Source of the DNA: Mycobacterium sp. URHB0044
Lineage (GTDB): Bacteria > Actinomycetota > Actinomycetes > Mycobacteriales > Mycobacteriaceae
NCBI RefSeq assembly: GCF_000620625.1
Contig: NZ_JIAW01000001.1
Coordinates: 310,001 to 374,000, forward strand
Direction: 5' to 3'
DNA length: 64,000 nt
The notes beneath the pieces are model-generated. The model saw only the letters and a list, made by a program, of their open reading frames with translations, had not been told where the DNA came from and made no database searches. Numbering within the stretch: the stretch's first letter is position 1; the number at the start of each line of letters is the position of its first letter. Shown in pieces: positions 41,312 to 50,090 of this stretch. The position numbers and the translations under genes were made by a program.

Positions 41312-41833
41312 ATGGCCCTACCGCGTGACTACCCCGAGGAGAACTGCTCGATCGCCAGGTCGCTGGAAGTCGTCGGTGAACGCTGGACGCTGCTCATCGT
41401 GCGCGACGCGTTCTACGGTGTTCGAAGGTTCACCGACTTCCATACCCACCTCGGCATCCCCAAAGCGGTTCTGTCCCAACGCCTGGCCCTCCTCGTCGAG
41501 CAAGGGTTACTCGACACTGCGGTGTCAGTGCCCGGCGGCCGCGACGAGTACGTCCTCACTTCGATGGGTCGAGACCTGTGGCCGGTAATGTGCGCCCTCG
41601 CCCAGTGGGGCGCCGAGCACTACCAGACGGCCCAGCAGCGGCGGTCCTTCGTCCACGCCGAGTGTGGCGGGCCGATCGACCCCCAAGCGGTATGCGCGCG
41701 GTGCGGAGACGCTCCGGATCCGGCGGACGTGACCACGTCGCCGCCGCGACGCGCCAGGGTCAGTCGGGACGACGCGACCAGCAAAGCGCTGCAGCGACCG
41801 CACCGAATGTTGGAGCCGATCCGGCCGACATGA
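41312..41833 (+). CDS. HxlR family transcriptional regulator
   Basis: A 173-residue regulator with the HxlR winged helix: ENCSIARSLEVVGERWTLLIVRDAFYGVRRF, GIPKAVLSQRLALLVEQGLL and EYVLTSMGRDLWPVM. The C-terminal tail has two CxxC-like Cys pairs (AECGGPIDPQAVCARCGDA), a possible metal or redox knuckle. The ATG at 41312 (MALPRDY) fits family N termini; a GTG at 41297 is in frame but abuts the operator. It probably controls the divergent DUF302 gene. Confidence 0.88.
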   Translation: MALPRDYPEENCSIARSLEVVGERWTLLIVRDAFYGVRRFTDFHTHLGIPKAVLSQRLALLVEQGLLDTAVSVPGGRDEYVLTSMGRDLWPVMCALAQWGAEHYQTAQQRRSFVHAECGGPIDPQAVCARCGDAPDPADVTTSPPRRARVSRDDATSKALQRPHRMLEPIRPT

Positions 41834-41871
41834 CCCCGGCGCCGAATCACCGTTGCCTCGATACAACGCGG

Positions 41872-43224
41872 TCAGCCCGCACTGCACCAGTTGGTCCGGC
41901 TGTGGAACGAGTATGGGTATGCTGAAACAGCCTCTGGCAGAACACGAATACCGATATCCCACGCCAACGCGAGTTTGGTCCGTTCGAAGTTGTAGATTCG
42001 CCGGTCACGCGTGATTTCACGTACTGCACGTCGAGCCGCGCGATCGGGATCGGTACCCCTGATCACGGCCTCGGCGGCCGCCACCGCAGCCGCCGCGCCC
42101 GAGGTCATCCCGTCGGAGAAGGTCGCCGAAACACCTTGGTGGGAGATCATTTGTAGTTCCAATGTGCCAGGGGCCGACTGGGGTGCTTTCCACGGAGAGC
42201 CTGGAATCAATCCCGAGAACAGCGTCTCGTCGGGGTCATGAACGTCCATCCCCAGCCCATCGGCGATGCCATAGAGTTCGTCGGTCATGGTGTCGACCTC
42301 GCGCTGCTTGTCGAATCCGGACCCTGGACGAACCTCGCCGACCATGATCCCGTAGAACGTCGCTTGCGGTGACAACGGATCACCATAGGGGTTGAACAGT
42401 CCGACGACGATCCGGCCGGCGCGTCGAACACCGGTGAAGAGCGCGGCATTGGACGCGATGTTTCGAAAACCACCGGGCCGCACTACCAATGGTGCTTGAA
42501 CCGCGACCGTGGCCCAATCGACCTTGGGCCCTTGGCCCCGCAGCAGGCCCGCGTTATGGCTGGCGTTGACGATCAAAGGCCGCTTGCCCGGTGCCAGAGC
42601 ATGAGCCTCGTCCAACGAGTTGATTGCCTCGGGCACTTCGATCACACCTGCGCGGTTCATGAACTCGTGCATTGCGGCCTGCACACGGCTGTTGCGTACA
42701 CCGTAGAACAACGGACGCGAAGTCCCTGGGTATCCGCCCATGACGGGGAAGGTACGGCCGAATTCGAAAGCCCCGCTGCGACCCTTCTTCGACATGTTCA
42801 CCAGAAGCCGCGTCCCCACTCCGCGGCCATCGACGATATCGCCGTACAACGAATCCACGAATGCGCACTGCGGCACGCCCAACGCATAGCAGATGTAATC
42901 GGCGCCGTGGCCCCGCAACGTCGCCCCGTCCTTGAGTCGACGAGACTCCTCGGAACGCGGCCCTGCCAACACGACCTTGCCATGGAACCGTTCACTACGC
43001 GCCAATCGCGCCGCCATCACCGAGGCGGTCAGGCCCGCACCGGCGATCACCACGGAGTCGTAGTACGGCCGCGCCCCGGTCCCAGCCGCGCGGTCGACCA
43101 GCGCTCCGATGTGCGCGAACCGTTTGGCGTCGCGATCAGTTGGATGGCTATCAGCGTCGATCCGGTTCGGCTGCTGCAAAACTGACGTGGCAGCAGCCAG
43201 TCTCGTCTCATCGAGGGTTGTCAT
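41872..43224 (-). CDS. FAD/NAD(P)-binding protein of unknown function
   Basis: A 450-residue protein with an N-terminal Rossmann motif, YYDSVVIAGAGLTASVMAARLA (about residues 55-75), after an unusual 50-residue leader. Later segments include KDGATLRGHGADYICYALG, PGKRPLIVNASHNAGLLRG and a C-terminal GVSATFSDGMTSGAAAAVAAAEAVIRG that resembles the FAD-closing motif of flavoprotein oxidoreductases. I do not recognise the family. The ATG at 43224 overlaps the RibBA stop (ATGA) and AAAGGT precedes it; the open frame upstream lies over ribBA. It is the last gene of an FMN reductase-RibBA-flavoprotein operon. Confidence 0.75.
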   Translation of the reverse strand: MTTLDETRLAAATSVLQQPNRIDADSHPTDRDAKRFAHIGALVDRAAGTGARPYYDSVVIAGAGLTASVMAARLARSERFHGKVVLAGPRSEESRRLKDGATLRGHGADYICYALGVPQCAFVDSLYGDIVDGRGVGTRLLVNMSKKGRSGAFEFGRTFPVMGGYPGTSRPLFYGVRNSRVQAAMHEFMNRAGVIEVPEAINSLDEAHALAPGKRPLIVNASHNAGLLRGQGPKVDWATVAVQAPLVVRPGGFRNIASNAALFTGVRRAGRIVVGLFNPYGDPLSPQATFYGIMVGEVRPGSGFDKQREVDTMTDELYGIADGLGMDVHDPDETLFSGLIPGSPWKAPQSAPGTLELQMISHQGVSATFSDGMTSGAAAAVAAAEAVIRGTDPDRAARRAVREITRDRRIYNFERTKLALAWDIGIRVLPEAVSAYPYSFHSRTNWCSAG

Positions 43225-44348
43225 AGTTGTACCTTTCTTGGGCGTCGTCGGCCTGATGCGAAAACTGGATGGAACAACGTCCGCTGGCGATCTGGAACAT
43301 TGCCGAGAGAGGCAAGGGCGTTGGACAGCGAAGCGCGAGGGGCTGTGACTAACTGTGTGGTACCGGAGTTGATGTTGAGGTCCCGCAGGATCTGGACGTC
43401 GATGTCGTCGAGTTGCCGTCTCGGCGAGGGACATTGGAGGCCGTGGCGGCTGACGTAGTTGTCACGGCGGTAGATGATGGCGCCAACCCCGTCGCCGACT
43501 ATGAGGTCGAGAGCGTGTTGCAAGTGGGTGCCACAGTTGCATGTCATGGAACCAAAGACGTCACCAGCGAGGCATTCGGTGTGTACATGCACGGGGACGT
43601 GCCCGGCCGTTGTCGGGTCGCCATGAATGAGCGCGATGTGTTCACAACCGTTCGTCCTGTCCCGGTATCCGACGGCTGTAAATTCTCCTTGGGGGAGCGG
43701 TAGACGAGCTTGCCCTACCCGTTCGATCAGCCGTTCGGTGCGCCGGCGGTAGGCGGCCAACTGCGCGATGGTGATCATCGGGATCTGGTGGCGTTCGGCG
43801 AAGTCGACCAAGGCCGGCATCCTGGCCATTTCCCCATCACTGTCGGCGATCTCACAGATGACCGCGACGGGCTCGAGGCCGGCCAAGGTCACCAAGTCGA
43901 TGGCGGCTTCGGTGTGCCCGGGACGCTCGAGCACGCCTCCAGCTCGCGCGGCCAGCGGGAATATGTGGCCGGGACGTGAGAAATCCTCCGGACGCGAATG
44001 TGGGTCGGCCAGTGCACGAATCGTAGAAGCCCGATCACTGGCCGAGATACCGGTCGTAGTGTCCGCGAGGACGTCGACACTCACGTGAAACGCGGTACCG
44101 GCAGGGTCGGTGTTGCGGGCCACCATGGGGTCGATCCGCAGTGTGGCCAACCGGCCCGCCGTCATCGGAACGCATACCAACCCACGGCCCTCGGATGCCA
44201 TGAAATGCACGTGGCGCGCACTGGCGAATTGTGCCGCCATCACCAGGTCGCCTTCATTCTCCCGGTCGGCCGAATCGACGACAATGACCATCTCTCCAGA
44301 GCCGATCGCTGCAATCGCCCGTTCAACATCGGCAGCCAAGGCGTTCAC
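43221..44348 (-). CDS. RibBA-like protein with degenerate GTP cyclohydrolase II half
   Basis: A 375-residue protein. The first half is an intact 3,4-dihydroxy-2-butanone-4-phosphate synthase (RibB): DRENEGDLVMAA, GRGLVCVPM, TTGISASDR, RPGHIFPL, GHTEAAIDL. The second half begins like GTP cyclohydrolase II with the zinc ligands of HTECLAGDVFGSMTCNCG, but about 40 residues around the catalytic (R/Q)EGRGIGL block are missing, so the activity is probably lost. Normal RibBA has about 425 residues. The GTG at 44348 overlaps the FMN-reductase stop. It probably supplies the riboflavin precursor, or has a new role. Confidence 0.83.
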   Translation of the reverse strand: MNALAADVERAIAAIGSGEMVIVVDSADRENEGDLVMAAQFASARHVHFMASEGRGLVCVPMTAGRLATLRIDPMVARNTDPAGTAFHVSVDVLADTTTGISASDRASTIRALADPHSRPEDFSRPGHIFPLAARAGGVLERPGHTEAAIDLVTLAGLEPVAVICEIADSDGEMARMPALVDFAERHQIPMITIAQLAAYRRRTERLIERVGQARLPLPQGEFTAVGYRDRTNGCEHIALIHGDPTTAGHVPVHVHTECLAGDVFGSMTCNCGTHLQHALDLIVGDGVGAIIYRRDNYVSRHGLQCPSPRRQLDDIDVQILRDLNINSGTTQLVTAPRASLSNALASLGNVPDRQRTLFHPVFASGRRRPRKVQL

Positions 44349-44944
44349 CGTCGTGCCCCGACGAAATCGAGAACCTGCCTGCTGAGCATCGTCAACTGCT
44401 GGCTGCATTGGTCATCGAGCACACGACCGGCGTCATCGAATGTCGTCTGGGCGGAATTGATCGCAACTCCCAGCGGCGTCGGCCAGCCGCGAAGTGCATG
44501 CACGGTGGAACGCAGAGACACCAACGTGGTGGTGGTCGCCTGCCACCCGTAGGCGCACACGATGCACCCCACCGCGCGGCCGTCCAGGTAAGGCCGTGCA
44601 TCGCCGCGAAGATCCTCGATGTAGTCGAGCGCATTCTTCACCAGCCCCGAGATCCCGCCGTGGTACCCAGGAGTGGCGATGATGAGGCCGTCCGCCCGCG
44701 CCAAAGCGTCGACCAAAGCAATTGCCGCAGAGGTTCTCTTCGAGCGGTCGACCGTGTACATCGGCAGATCGAGCGCCTCGGCTGCGAACAACTCCGTTCG
44801 CGCTCCCTGCTGCTCGGCCGCGGCCAAGGCTTGGCGCAGAGCACGCTCGCTTGAAGAAGCTTCGCTGAGAGTGCCGCCCAGTCCGACGATGAGCGGGCGC
44901 GGATCACGAGCAGTTTCGTGGCGGCTATCGACTGCGACGGACAT
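44345..44944 (-). CDS. NADPH-dependent FMN reductase (flavodoxin fold)
   Basis: A 199-residue flavodoxin-like reductase. GLGGTLSEASSSERAL is the FMN phosphate loop near residue 22, and ATPGYHGGISGLVKNALDYIEDL near residue 92 is the family signature. It should make FMNH2 from FMN with NADPH or NADH, often for a two-component monooxygenase. GAGGAGGGG precedes the ATG. It is the first gene of an operon with RibBA and a flavoprotein, linked by GTGA and ATGA overlaps. Confidence 0.88.
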   Translation of the reverse strand: MSVAVDSRHETARDPRPLIVGLGGTLSEASSSERALRQALAAAEQQGARTELFAAEALDLPMYTVDRSKRTSAAIALVDALARADGLIIATPGYHGGISGLVKNALDYIEDLRGDARPYLDGRAVGCIVCAYGWQATTTTLVSLRSTVHALRGWPTPLGVAINSAQTTFDDAGRVLDDQCSQQLTMLSRQVLDFVGARR

Positions 44945-45111
44945 GTCGACCCCTCCTCAATGAATTTGCGGTGGAACGTTATTGGCGCTGTGAGCGGGAG
45001 CTCATAGGCCCCTGTAATGTGACGATGGCCATGTCAGCAAAGGTACGTTCGTGCTTGTTGCTGCAACAGGTGGTGCCCGCACACAGCTATGTGCACAGCG
45101 CACACTGCCGG

Positions 45112-46365
45112 TCAGTGATCCAGTAGCGTCGCTCCTATCGCATCGACAAGCATCAATGCGGCAAGCAGCTCGGCCGGCCGCTCGGTGAAGGGCTTTCCGC
45201 GCAAGGCCTCGGCCTTCTTCACCCGCTGTAGAGCGGTGTTGCGATGGATGTGCAAACTGCTGGCGACCGCGGCATAGCTGAAGCCCGACAACACGAATGC
45301 CTGCGCGGTCTGGCGAAGCAGCGCGTTGTGGTCACCGGGGCGATTGAGCGCCCTGAGCTCGGTGCGAACGAGTTCGCGGGCCGCATCGAGGTCGGCACTG
45401 AGCGCGTCGACCAGGGCGATGTTGGTCCACTCTGTCATTGTTGGCGGGTGTCTTGCGGTCATGTCAACGATCCGTTTGACGCGCTGAGCACCAGCGCGAC
45501 TTCTTTGAAATCCGTTCAGACCAGGTAGGACTGGACCCAGCGCGATGTGCGCGGCGGGTGCGGCGGCACCGGTCGCTTTGGCGAGTGCCTCGACGCCTGC
45601 CCGCATCCCACGCGTTACGTCGAACCATCCGGAAAGCACACAATCGTCTGACGGGAGAAGCACCGGCCGTGGTGCGCTGAGCACCTCCTGCATGGCGGCG
45701 GCGGCCTGCTGCAGCGCTGCGCTATCGCCGTCACCCCAGCATATGAATGCCAACTGCGGTCCACTTAGGCTGTGTCCCAACGACCGCTCGGCGCGCGTGA
45801 TGTCGATGTCGTGGCCATCGAGCAGCGCCCGCACCACGTCACGGCGCATTGACGCGGCACGGGTGGTGACTCGTTGACGCTGGTCGATATAGGCGGCACC
45901 GACCTTGGAGGAGATGACGTCAACGAACGCGAACAGGAACCGCTCGGTTTCCCTTACGCCGCGAACCAATTCAGCTGGATCTTGTGTCAACTCCATCATT
46001 GCATCGGCCACTCGGCGCGCGAAGCAGGCGTGGCCCAGCCGGTACGCTCGCAACAGTGCTTCGAGGGGAAGCCCACGATCGGCCAGCAGGCGCGCATGTT
46101 CAATCGCAACGACAGGCGGCTCGGCCCGATCGGCCGGAATCGCGTGTTCAATCATCGCCAGCGTGAGTTCCACGATGGCCAGACATGTTCCCCTGCCTAG
46201 GCACATGAGCTGTTCGTTGTCGATTATCGACGAGATCCCCATGCCGACGTCGTGCAGCATCTCGTCGGCAATGGCTTGTTGCTTCTCCGCGCCCCAGCTC
46301 GCGGCCACTGCTCGAATGGATGGCAGCTCGATGGCGGGAGCAGACTTCGCCATGTCAGTGATCAT
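45112..46365 (-). CDS. PucR/CdaR-type transcriptional regulator
   Basis: A 417-residue regulator with the C-terminal PucR HTH: AQAFVLSGFSYAAVASSLHIHRNTALQRVKKAEAL. The N-terminal two thirds include EHARLLADRGLPLEALLRAYRLGH, also found in the paralogue at 20850. The start codon overlaps the stop of the upstream CoA ligase (ATGA), so regulator and enzyme are translated together. This suggests control of the ligase unit in response to its substrate or product. Confidence 0.87.
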   Translation of the reverse strand: MITDMAKSAPAIELPSIRAVAASWGAEKQQAIADEMLHDVGMGISSIIDNEQLMCLGRGTCLAIVELTLAMIEHAIPADRAEPPVVAIEHARLLADRGLPLEALLRAYRLGHACFARRVADAMMELTQDPAELVRGVRETERFLFAFVDVISSKVGAAYIDQRQRVTTRAASMRRDVVRALLDGHDIDITRAERSLGHSLSGPQLAFICWGDGDSAALQQAAAAMQEVLSAPRPVLLPSDDCVLSGWFDVTRGMRAGVEALAKATGAAAPAAHIALGPVLPGLNGFQRSRAGAQRVKRIVDMTARHPPTMTEWTNIALVDALSADLDAARELVRTELRALNRPGDHNALLRQTAQAFVLSGFSYAAVASSLHIHRNTALQRVKKAEALRGKPFTERPAELLAALMLVDAIGATLLDH

Positions 46366-47819
46366 GTGAACGAGCTGGCGGCCATCCGGCGCAGCGCGGG
46401 CTTGTCCGGCTTTCCGACTGGGTTCTTGGGAAGTTCGTCGACAATCGTGATGGACTCTGGGACTTTCACTTTTGCCAGGTTGCGACGGCAGTGGGCAGCA
46501 ATGCTGTCGACGTCGAGCGCAGCGTCCGGGTAGGCCTGCACATAGGCAACCGCGATCTCGCCAAGAACCTCGTGGGGGTATCCCACGACTGCGGCTTCCA
46601 GGACACCGTCGAAAGCGGTCAGTACCGCTTCGATCTCCCTTGGGTAGATGTTCTCGCCGCCACGGATGATCATGTCCTTGATTCGCCCGACGATGCGTAG
46701 ATATCCATCCTCGTCCAGGATTCCGACATCGCCGGTGCGTAGCCAGCCTTTCGCGATGGTCTCGGCAGTGGCCTCGGGGCAGCCGAGATAGCCGCGCATG
46801 AGGGTGGGGCCGGAGATGACCACTTCACCGCGCTCGCCTGGCGGTAGGAATCCGCCTGTAGGAGAGATGATCTCGATGCGCTGCCCGCTCATTGCAGGCC
46901 CCACCGTGCCGAGCTTTCTTGGGCCATGAATCGGGTTCGCGGCTGAGGCGCAGGTGGCTTCGGTAAGGCCGTAGCCTTCGACGATGACGATCCCGAAGCG
47001 TTCCTGCGCTCGAGTCATCAACTCCTCGGACAGGGGAGCCGCACCGCAGGCGGCAAAGCGAAGTGACGTCGTGTCCGGTTCGACGTGGTCGGGCAACGCC
47101 ACCAGCATCGAAAGAATGGACGGCACCGACGAGAAGTACGTCGGTCGCAATTTCTCCACTTGCTCGAAGAATCGGCTCACCGAGAATCTGCCAACGATGC
47201 TCGTACGAGCGCCAACGCGAAACGGGCTGAAAGTGCTGAGCATCAGTGCGTTGACGTGGAACAGCGGCAGAATCACCAGGCTGTGATCCTGCGCCGTCAG
47301 TTCCATGTGCTCGGCAATGGCGGTTGTCATCGCGTCGATGTTGGCGTGATCCAGCATCACTCCCTTGGGCTTCCCGGTTGACCCGCTGGTGTAGATCAGC
47401 AACGCGACGTGATCGCCTGCCGACTCAACGGCCTGAGGCCCGGGCCCCGGCTTGAGGAGTTCGTCGACATGAATGGCGGGGCGGCCGGCGCTAGGTGCGT
47501 CCGGTGACTCGTTGATCACGAGATGGGCGTCGCAATCGTTGATCTGAAACTCCGCTTCAGCGGCGGTGAACTCTGAATTGACGGGCGTGGCGATGCCGCC
47601 GAGCCGCCATGCGGCCAGTATCGCCACCAACAATTCGACGCGGTTGGGCAGCATCACCGCCAACACGTCGCCTTCGCCGAAGCCCTGAGCGGCAAGTTGG
47701 CTTGCTACGGCTGCCGACCAGTCGTCCAGCTCGCCGTAGGTCAATGTGACCGCGTCATCGCGCACCGCCGTCGCCAACCGGTCCCGCTCAGGGGACCACG
47801 GCAGATACGGAAACGTCAC
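46362..47819 (-). CDS. Acyl-CoA synthetase (AMP-dependent, FadD-like)
   Basis: A 485-residue ANL ligase: YTSGSTGKPKGVMLDHANID near residue 142, EGYGLTEATCASAANP, GWLRTGDVGILDEDGYL, and GRIKDMIIRGGENIYPREIEAVL with the catalytic Lys in KNPVGKPDK. It is close to the ligase at 12804-14270, including the shared VMLDHAN-IDAM and LPLFHVN segments. The start is a GTG with AGGAGC. It forms a two-gene unit with the PucR regulator. Confidence 0.91.
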   Translation of the reverse strand: MTFPYLPWSPERDRLATAVRDDAVTLTYGELDDWSAAVASQLAAQGFGEGDVLAVMLPNRVELLVAILAAWRLGGIATPVNSEFTAAEAEFQINDCDAHLVINESPDAPSAGRPAIHVDELLKPGPGPQAVESAGDHVALLIYTSGSTGKPKGVMLDHANIDAMTTAIAEHMELTAQDHSLVILPLFHVNALMLSTFSPFRVGARTSIVGRFSVSRFFEQVEKLRPTYFSSVPSILSMLVALPDHVEPDTTSLRFAACGAAPLSEELMTRAQERFGIVIVEGYGLTEATCASAANPIHGPRKLGTVGPAMSGQRIEIISPTGGFLPPGERGEVVISGPTLMRGYLGCPEATAETIAKGWLRTGDVGILDEDGYLRIVGRIKDMIIRGGENIYPREIEAVLTAFDGVLEAAVVGYPHEVLGEIAVAYVQAYPDAALDVDSIAAHCRRNLAKVKVPESITIVDELPKNPVGKPDKPALRRMAASSFT

Positions 47820-47980
47820 GATGCTCCTGAGTGTTAGAGCTAGCCCTGACCAAGTCGCCGTACGCGCCGACGATCAAGCGGAACAGTGACGTGTTTCGAC
47901 CGTAACTTGCTGTGTCGCAGGACACTAGGACAATCGCGCCAATGACTAGGATCGATCGGACACGGCATTCCCCGGTGCTG

Positions 47981-49075
47981 TCAGAGCTTGCCGGCCCTCA
48001 AATCCGCGCTGTCCTTGAGGATTGGTGAGTCCGCAGTCCAGTTCTCCGGCTGTAGCCGCTCCCACAGACTGCCCTTGCCGAGCTCTCGTCCGAGTTTGTC
48101 TTCGCGTCTGAGCCATTCCTCGGCGCTACTGATCCTGTTCGGGTGGATCTCGTCGAGCAGGGCATAGTCGCGGGTGATGAACCGGGCCTTCCACATGTTC
48201 CAGAACCCGGTGAAGTTCTCCCGAAAGGTCATAGTGCTCTTGTCATTCGGGTCTGCATTGTAACCGGCCGGCTTGCTCGCGAGCCGTGCGAGCGGACCGT
48301 TCCAGTAGTCCTCGAGATCGGTGTCGATGAATCGGGCGCGATGACCGGTCACCGTTTCGAATGCCGATGCAAGCTCGGTGTAACTGATGTCGGCGATCGC
48401 GGTTTCGAGGTTCATGCCATTGGCGAGGCGGGGATGATCGAAGAGCCACCGTACGTAGTAGCCGCAATCGTCCAGGGCCACGTGCGGGACGGCTCCCTGC
48501 CCGAGGGGAACCCGCCAGGTAACAACGCCGTCCTCGATCGCGGGCGTCATGGGCGTCCGAGGTGAGACAGTCATTTCGATGTAGGGGCCCGTTGTGAAGA
48601 TCGCCGCACCCATCCTGTCGGCGTTGGATTGGTTCTGCGACAGGATCCATTCGGCCATGCGGCCCTTGCCGTCGTAGTGGCCGGTGCGGAACCGCGAGAC
48701 ATAGCCCGACTTCTTGAGCGCGTAGTCGAGATTTCCGTAGACGAAGAACTTGATGCCCTCTTCGAGGGCGATCTCGTAGCTGCGGATGGCCCAGTAGGTT
48801 TCGGTCTTCTCGCCGGTGTTGAACCCGTCGATGTTGACGAACGCTCCATCGCAGCTGCGGAACCCCTCGCGCAGGACATCGTCATCGGCGAACGAACCCT
48901 CGACAAGGGTGACGTTACCGAGTTCGACGAGTGCCTTGGCTCGCCACGACGTGGTGTCACGGGTAAGCACTCGAACCGAGTACTTCCCGTCGGCAACGAG
49001 ATCACGGACGATGGGCATTCCTTGAGCGCCCGTACCGCCGATGACGAAGATGCTGGAAACGGTGTTTGAGGACAT
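47981..49075 (-). CDS. NmrA-like NAD(P)-binding protein (copy 2)
   Basis: A 364-residue NmrA/HSCARG-type protein, the same length as copy 1 at 22858-23952 and about 85 percent identical by eye. The same IFVIGGTGAQGMPIVRDLVADGKYS start, the NIDGFNTGEKTETYWAIRSYE block and the C-terminal ENW..DS-ILK are present. The ATG at 49075 aligns with copy 1 and follows GGAGTCAACC; the ATG at 49090 is where that GGAG begins. It is divergent from an Ech gene across a promoter that carries GTCTAGAC, but no TetR gene lies next to this copy. Confidence 0.84.
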   Translation of the reverse strand: MSSNTVSSIFVIGGTGAQGMPIVRDLVADGKYSVRVLTRDTTSWRAKALVELGNVTLVEGSFADDDVLREGFRSCDGAFVNIDGFNTGEKTETYWAIRSYEIALEEGIKFFVYGNLDYALKKSGYVSRFRTGHYDGKGRMAEWILSQNQSNADRMGAAIFTTGPYIEMTVSPRTPMTPAIEDGVVTWRVPLGQGAVPHVALDDCGYYVRWLFDHPRLANGMNLETAIADISYTELASAFETVTGHRARFIDTDLEDYWNGPLARLASKPAGYNADPNDKSTMTFRENFTGFWNMWKARFITRDYALLDEIHPNRISSAEEWLRREDKLGRELGKGSLWERLQPENWTADSPILKDSADLRAGKL

Positions 49076-49159
49076 GACGGTTGACTCCATAGGTTGTCGG
49101 TCTCAATCGAGGCCTAGGGTGCTGGCGCGTCGCTATGGGCCACCAGCTACGTTTGACGA

Positions 49160-49184
49160 GCTAGTCTAGACTAGTTAGTCTAGC
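49160..49184. promoter_or_regulatory. TAGTCTAG repeats/GTCTAGAC palindrome, Ech promoter
   Basis: The 12-bp palindrome TAGTCTAGACTA (49162-49173) is followed by a second TAGTCTAG (49176-49183), a direct repeat with 14-bp phase that ends at the ATG at 49185. It lies between the divergent NmrA-like and Ech genes and can act on both. Confidence 0.65.
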
Positions 49185-49976
49185 ATGGTCGCCCGGCCGG
49201 GCATGACCGACCTCATTCACCTTGACCGCCTCACCTTCCGGACGGATCAGATGCCTGTAACCTCAGAGACCGTTGAACCCGGCGTCCGTGTTCTGACGAT
49301 CGACAGAACCGAAAAGCGCAACGCCTTCGACATTCGCATGTATGAGGCACTGGCCGAGGCGGTTTCGGATGCCGACCATGATCCGGACGTACGCGTCGTG
49401 GTGATCACCGGGCGCGGTGGCGTCTTCACGAGTGGCAACGACCTCGCCGACTTCCGGGATCATCCCGACTCAGTTGCACCGTTCACCCTGCTGCGCGCCC
49501 TCGTCGAGGCGGAGAAACCCATCGTCGCGGCGGTCGAGGGATTTGCGGTTGGCATCGGTGCGAGCATGCTTCTGCATTGCGACCTGGCCTTCGCGGGTCG
49601 CTCGACCGTGTTCGCGCTGCCCTTCGTGAAACTCGGTCTGAGCCCGGAAGGCGCCTCAACCCTGTTGCTACCGCGCTTCGCCGGCATCAAGACCGCCACG
49701 GAGCTGTTGATGCTGGGAGATAAGTTCGATGCCGACCGTGCCGAAAGCGCCGGCCTGATAAGCCATCTCGTTGCCGATGGACAGGCGCTATCCGCAGCAC
49801 GCGATTCCGCGATGTCGCTGCAGGCGTTGCCCGCCGAATCGGTGCGGATCACCAAGCGCTTGCTCCACCGCGACAAACCCGACGTTCTACAGGCAATCGA
49901 TGAGGAGTCTGAGCTGTTCCGGCAGCGCACCCATTCAGTGGAAGCCAAGGAAGCGATCGCACGTTTCCTGAAGTAG
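49185..49976 (+). CDS. Enoyl-CoA hydratase/isomerase family protein
   Basis: A crotonase-fold protein of 263 residues from the ATG at 49185, directly after the TAGTCTAG operator, consistent with a leaderless transcript. ATGs at 49203 and 49251 are alternatives, and the family fold starts near the latter (TSETVEPGVRVLTIDRTEKRNAF). The oxyanion segment AVEGFAVGIGASMLLHCDLAFAG lacks the first catalytic Glu; FVKLGLSPEGASTLLLPR follows, with Glu near the second position. Isomerase-type chemistry is therefore more likely than hydration. Confidence 0.84.
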   Translation: MVARPGMTDLIHLDRLTFRTDQMPVTSETVEPGVRVLTIDRTEKRNAFDIRMYEALAEAVSDADHDPDVRVVVITGRGGVFTSGNDLADFRDHPDSVAPFTLLRALVEAEKPIVAAVEGFAVGIGASMLLHCDLAFAGRSTVFALPFVKLGLSPEGASTLLLPRFAGIKTATELLMLGDKFDADRAESAGLISHLVADGQALSAARDSAMSLQALPAESVRITKRLLHRDKPDVLQAIDEESELFRQRTHSVEAKEAIARFLK

Positions 49977-49989
49977 CCAACGTGGCGTG

Positions 49990-50021
49990 CCCGCCACCAT
50001 TCGGCTCTCCCCGATGGCGGG
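49990..50021. terminator. Hairpin between convergent Ech genes
   Basis: CCCGCCA (49990-49996) pairs with TGGCGGG (50015-50021), and inner bases CCATTCGG/CCGATGG extend the stem imperfectly. It lies in the 114-bp gap between genes that converge from 49976 and 50091. No U-run follows, as is usual for mycobacterial terminators. Confidence 0.5.
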
Positions 50022-50090
50022 TGGCCCGGTACGCGTCGATCACGCGGGAAAGTCCCTCAATGCGATCGACGCGGCACCGGACCAACGCCG

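Noticed and set aside
45050..45111. GTGTGC/GCACAC repeats upstream of the FMN-reductase operon, a possible PucR site
   Set aside because: The arms are imperfect, lie closer to the PucR gene end than to the operon promoter, and could be chance.
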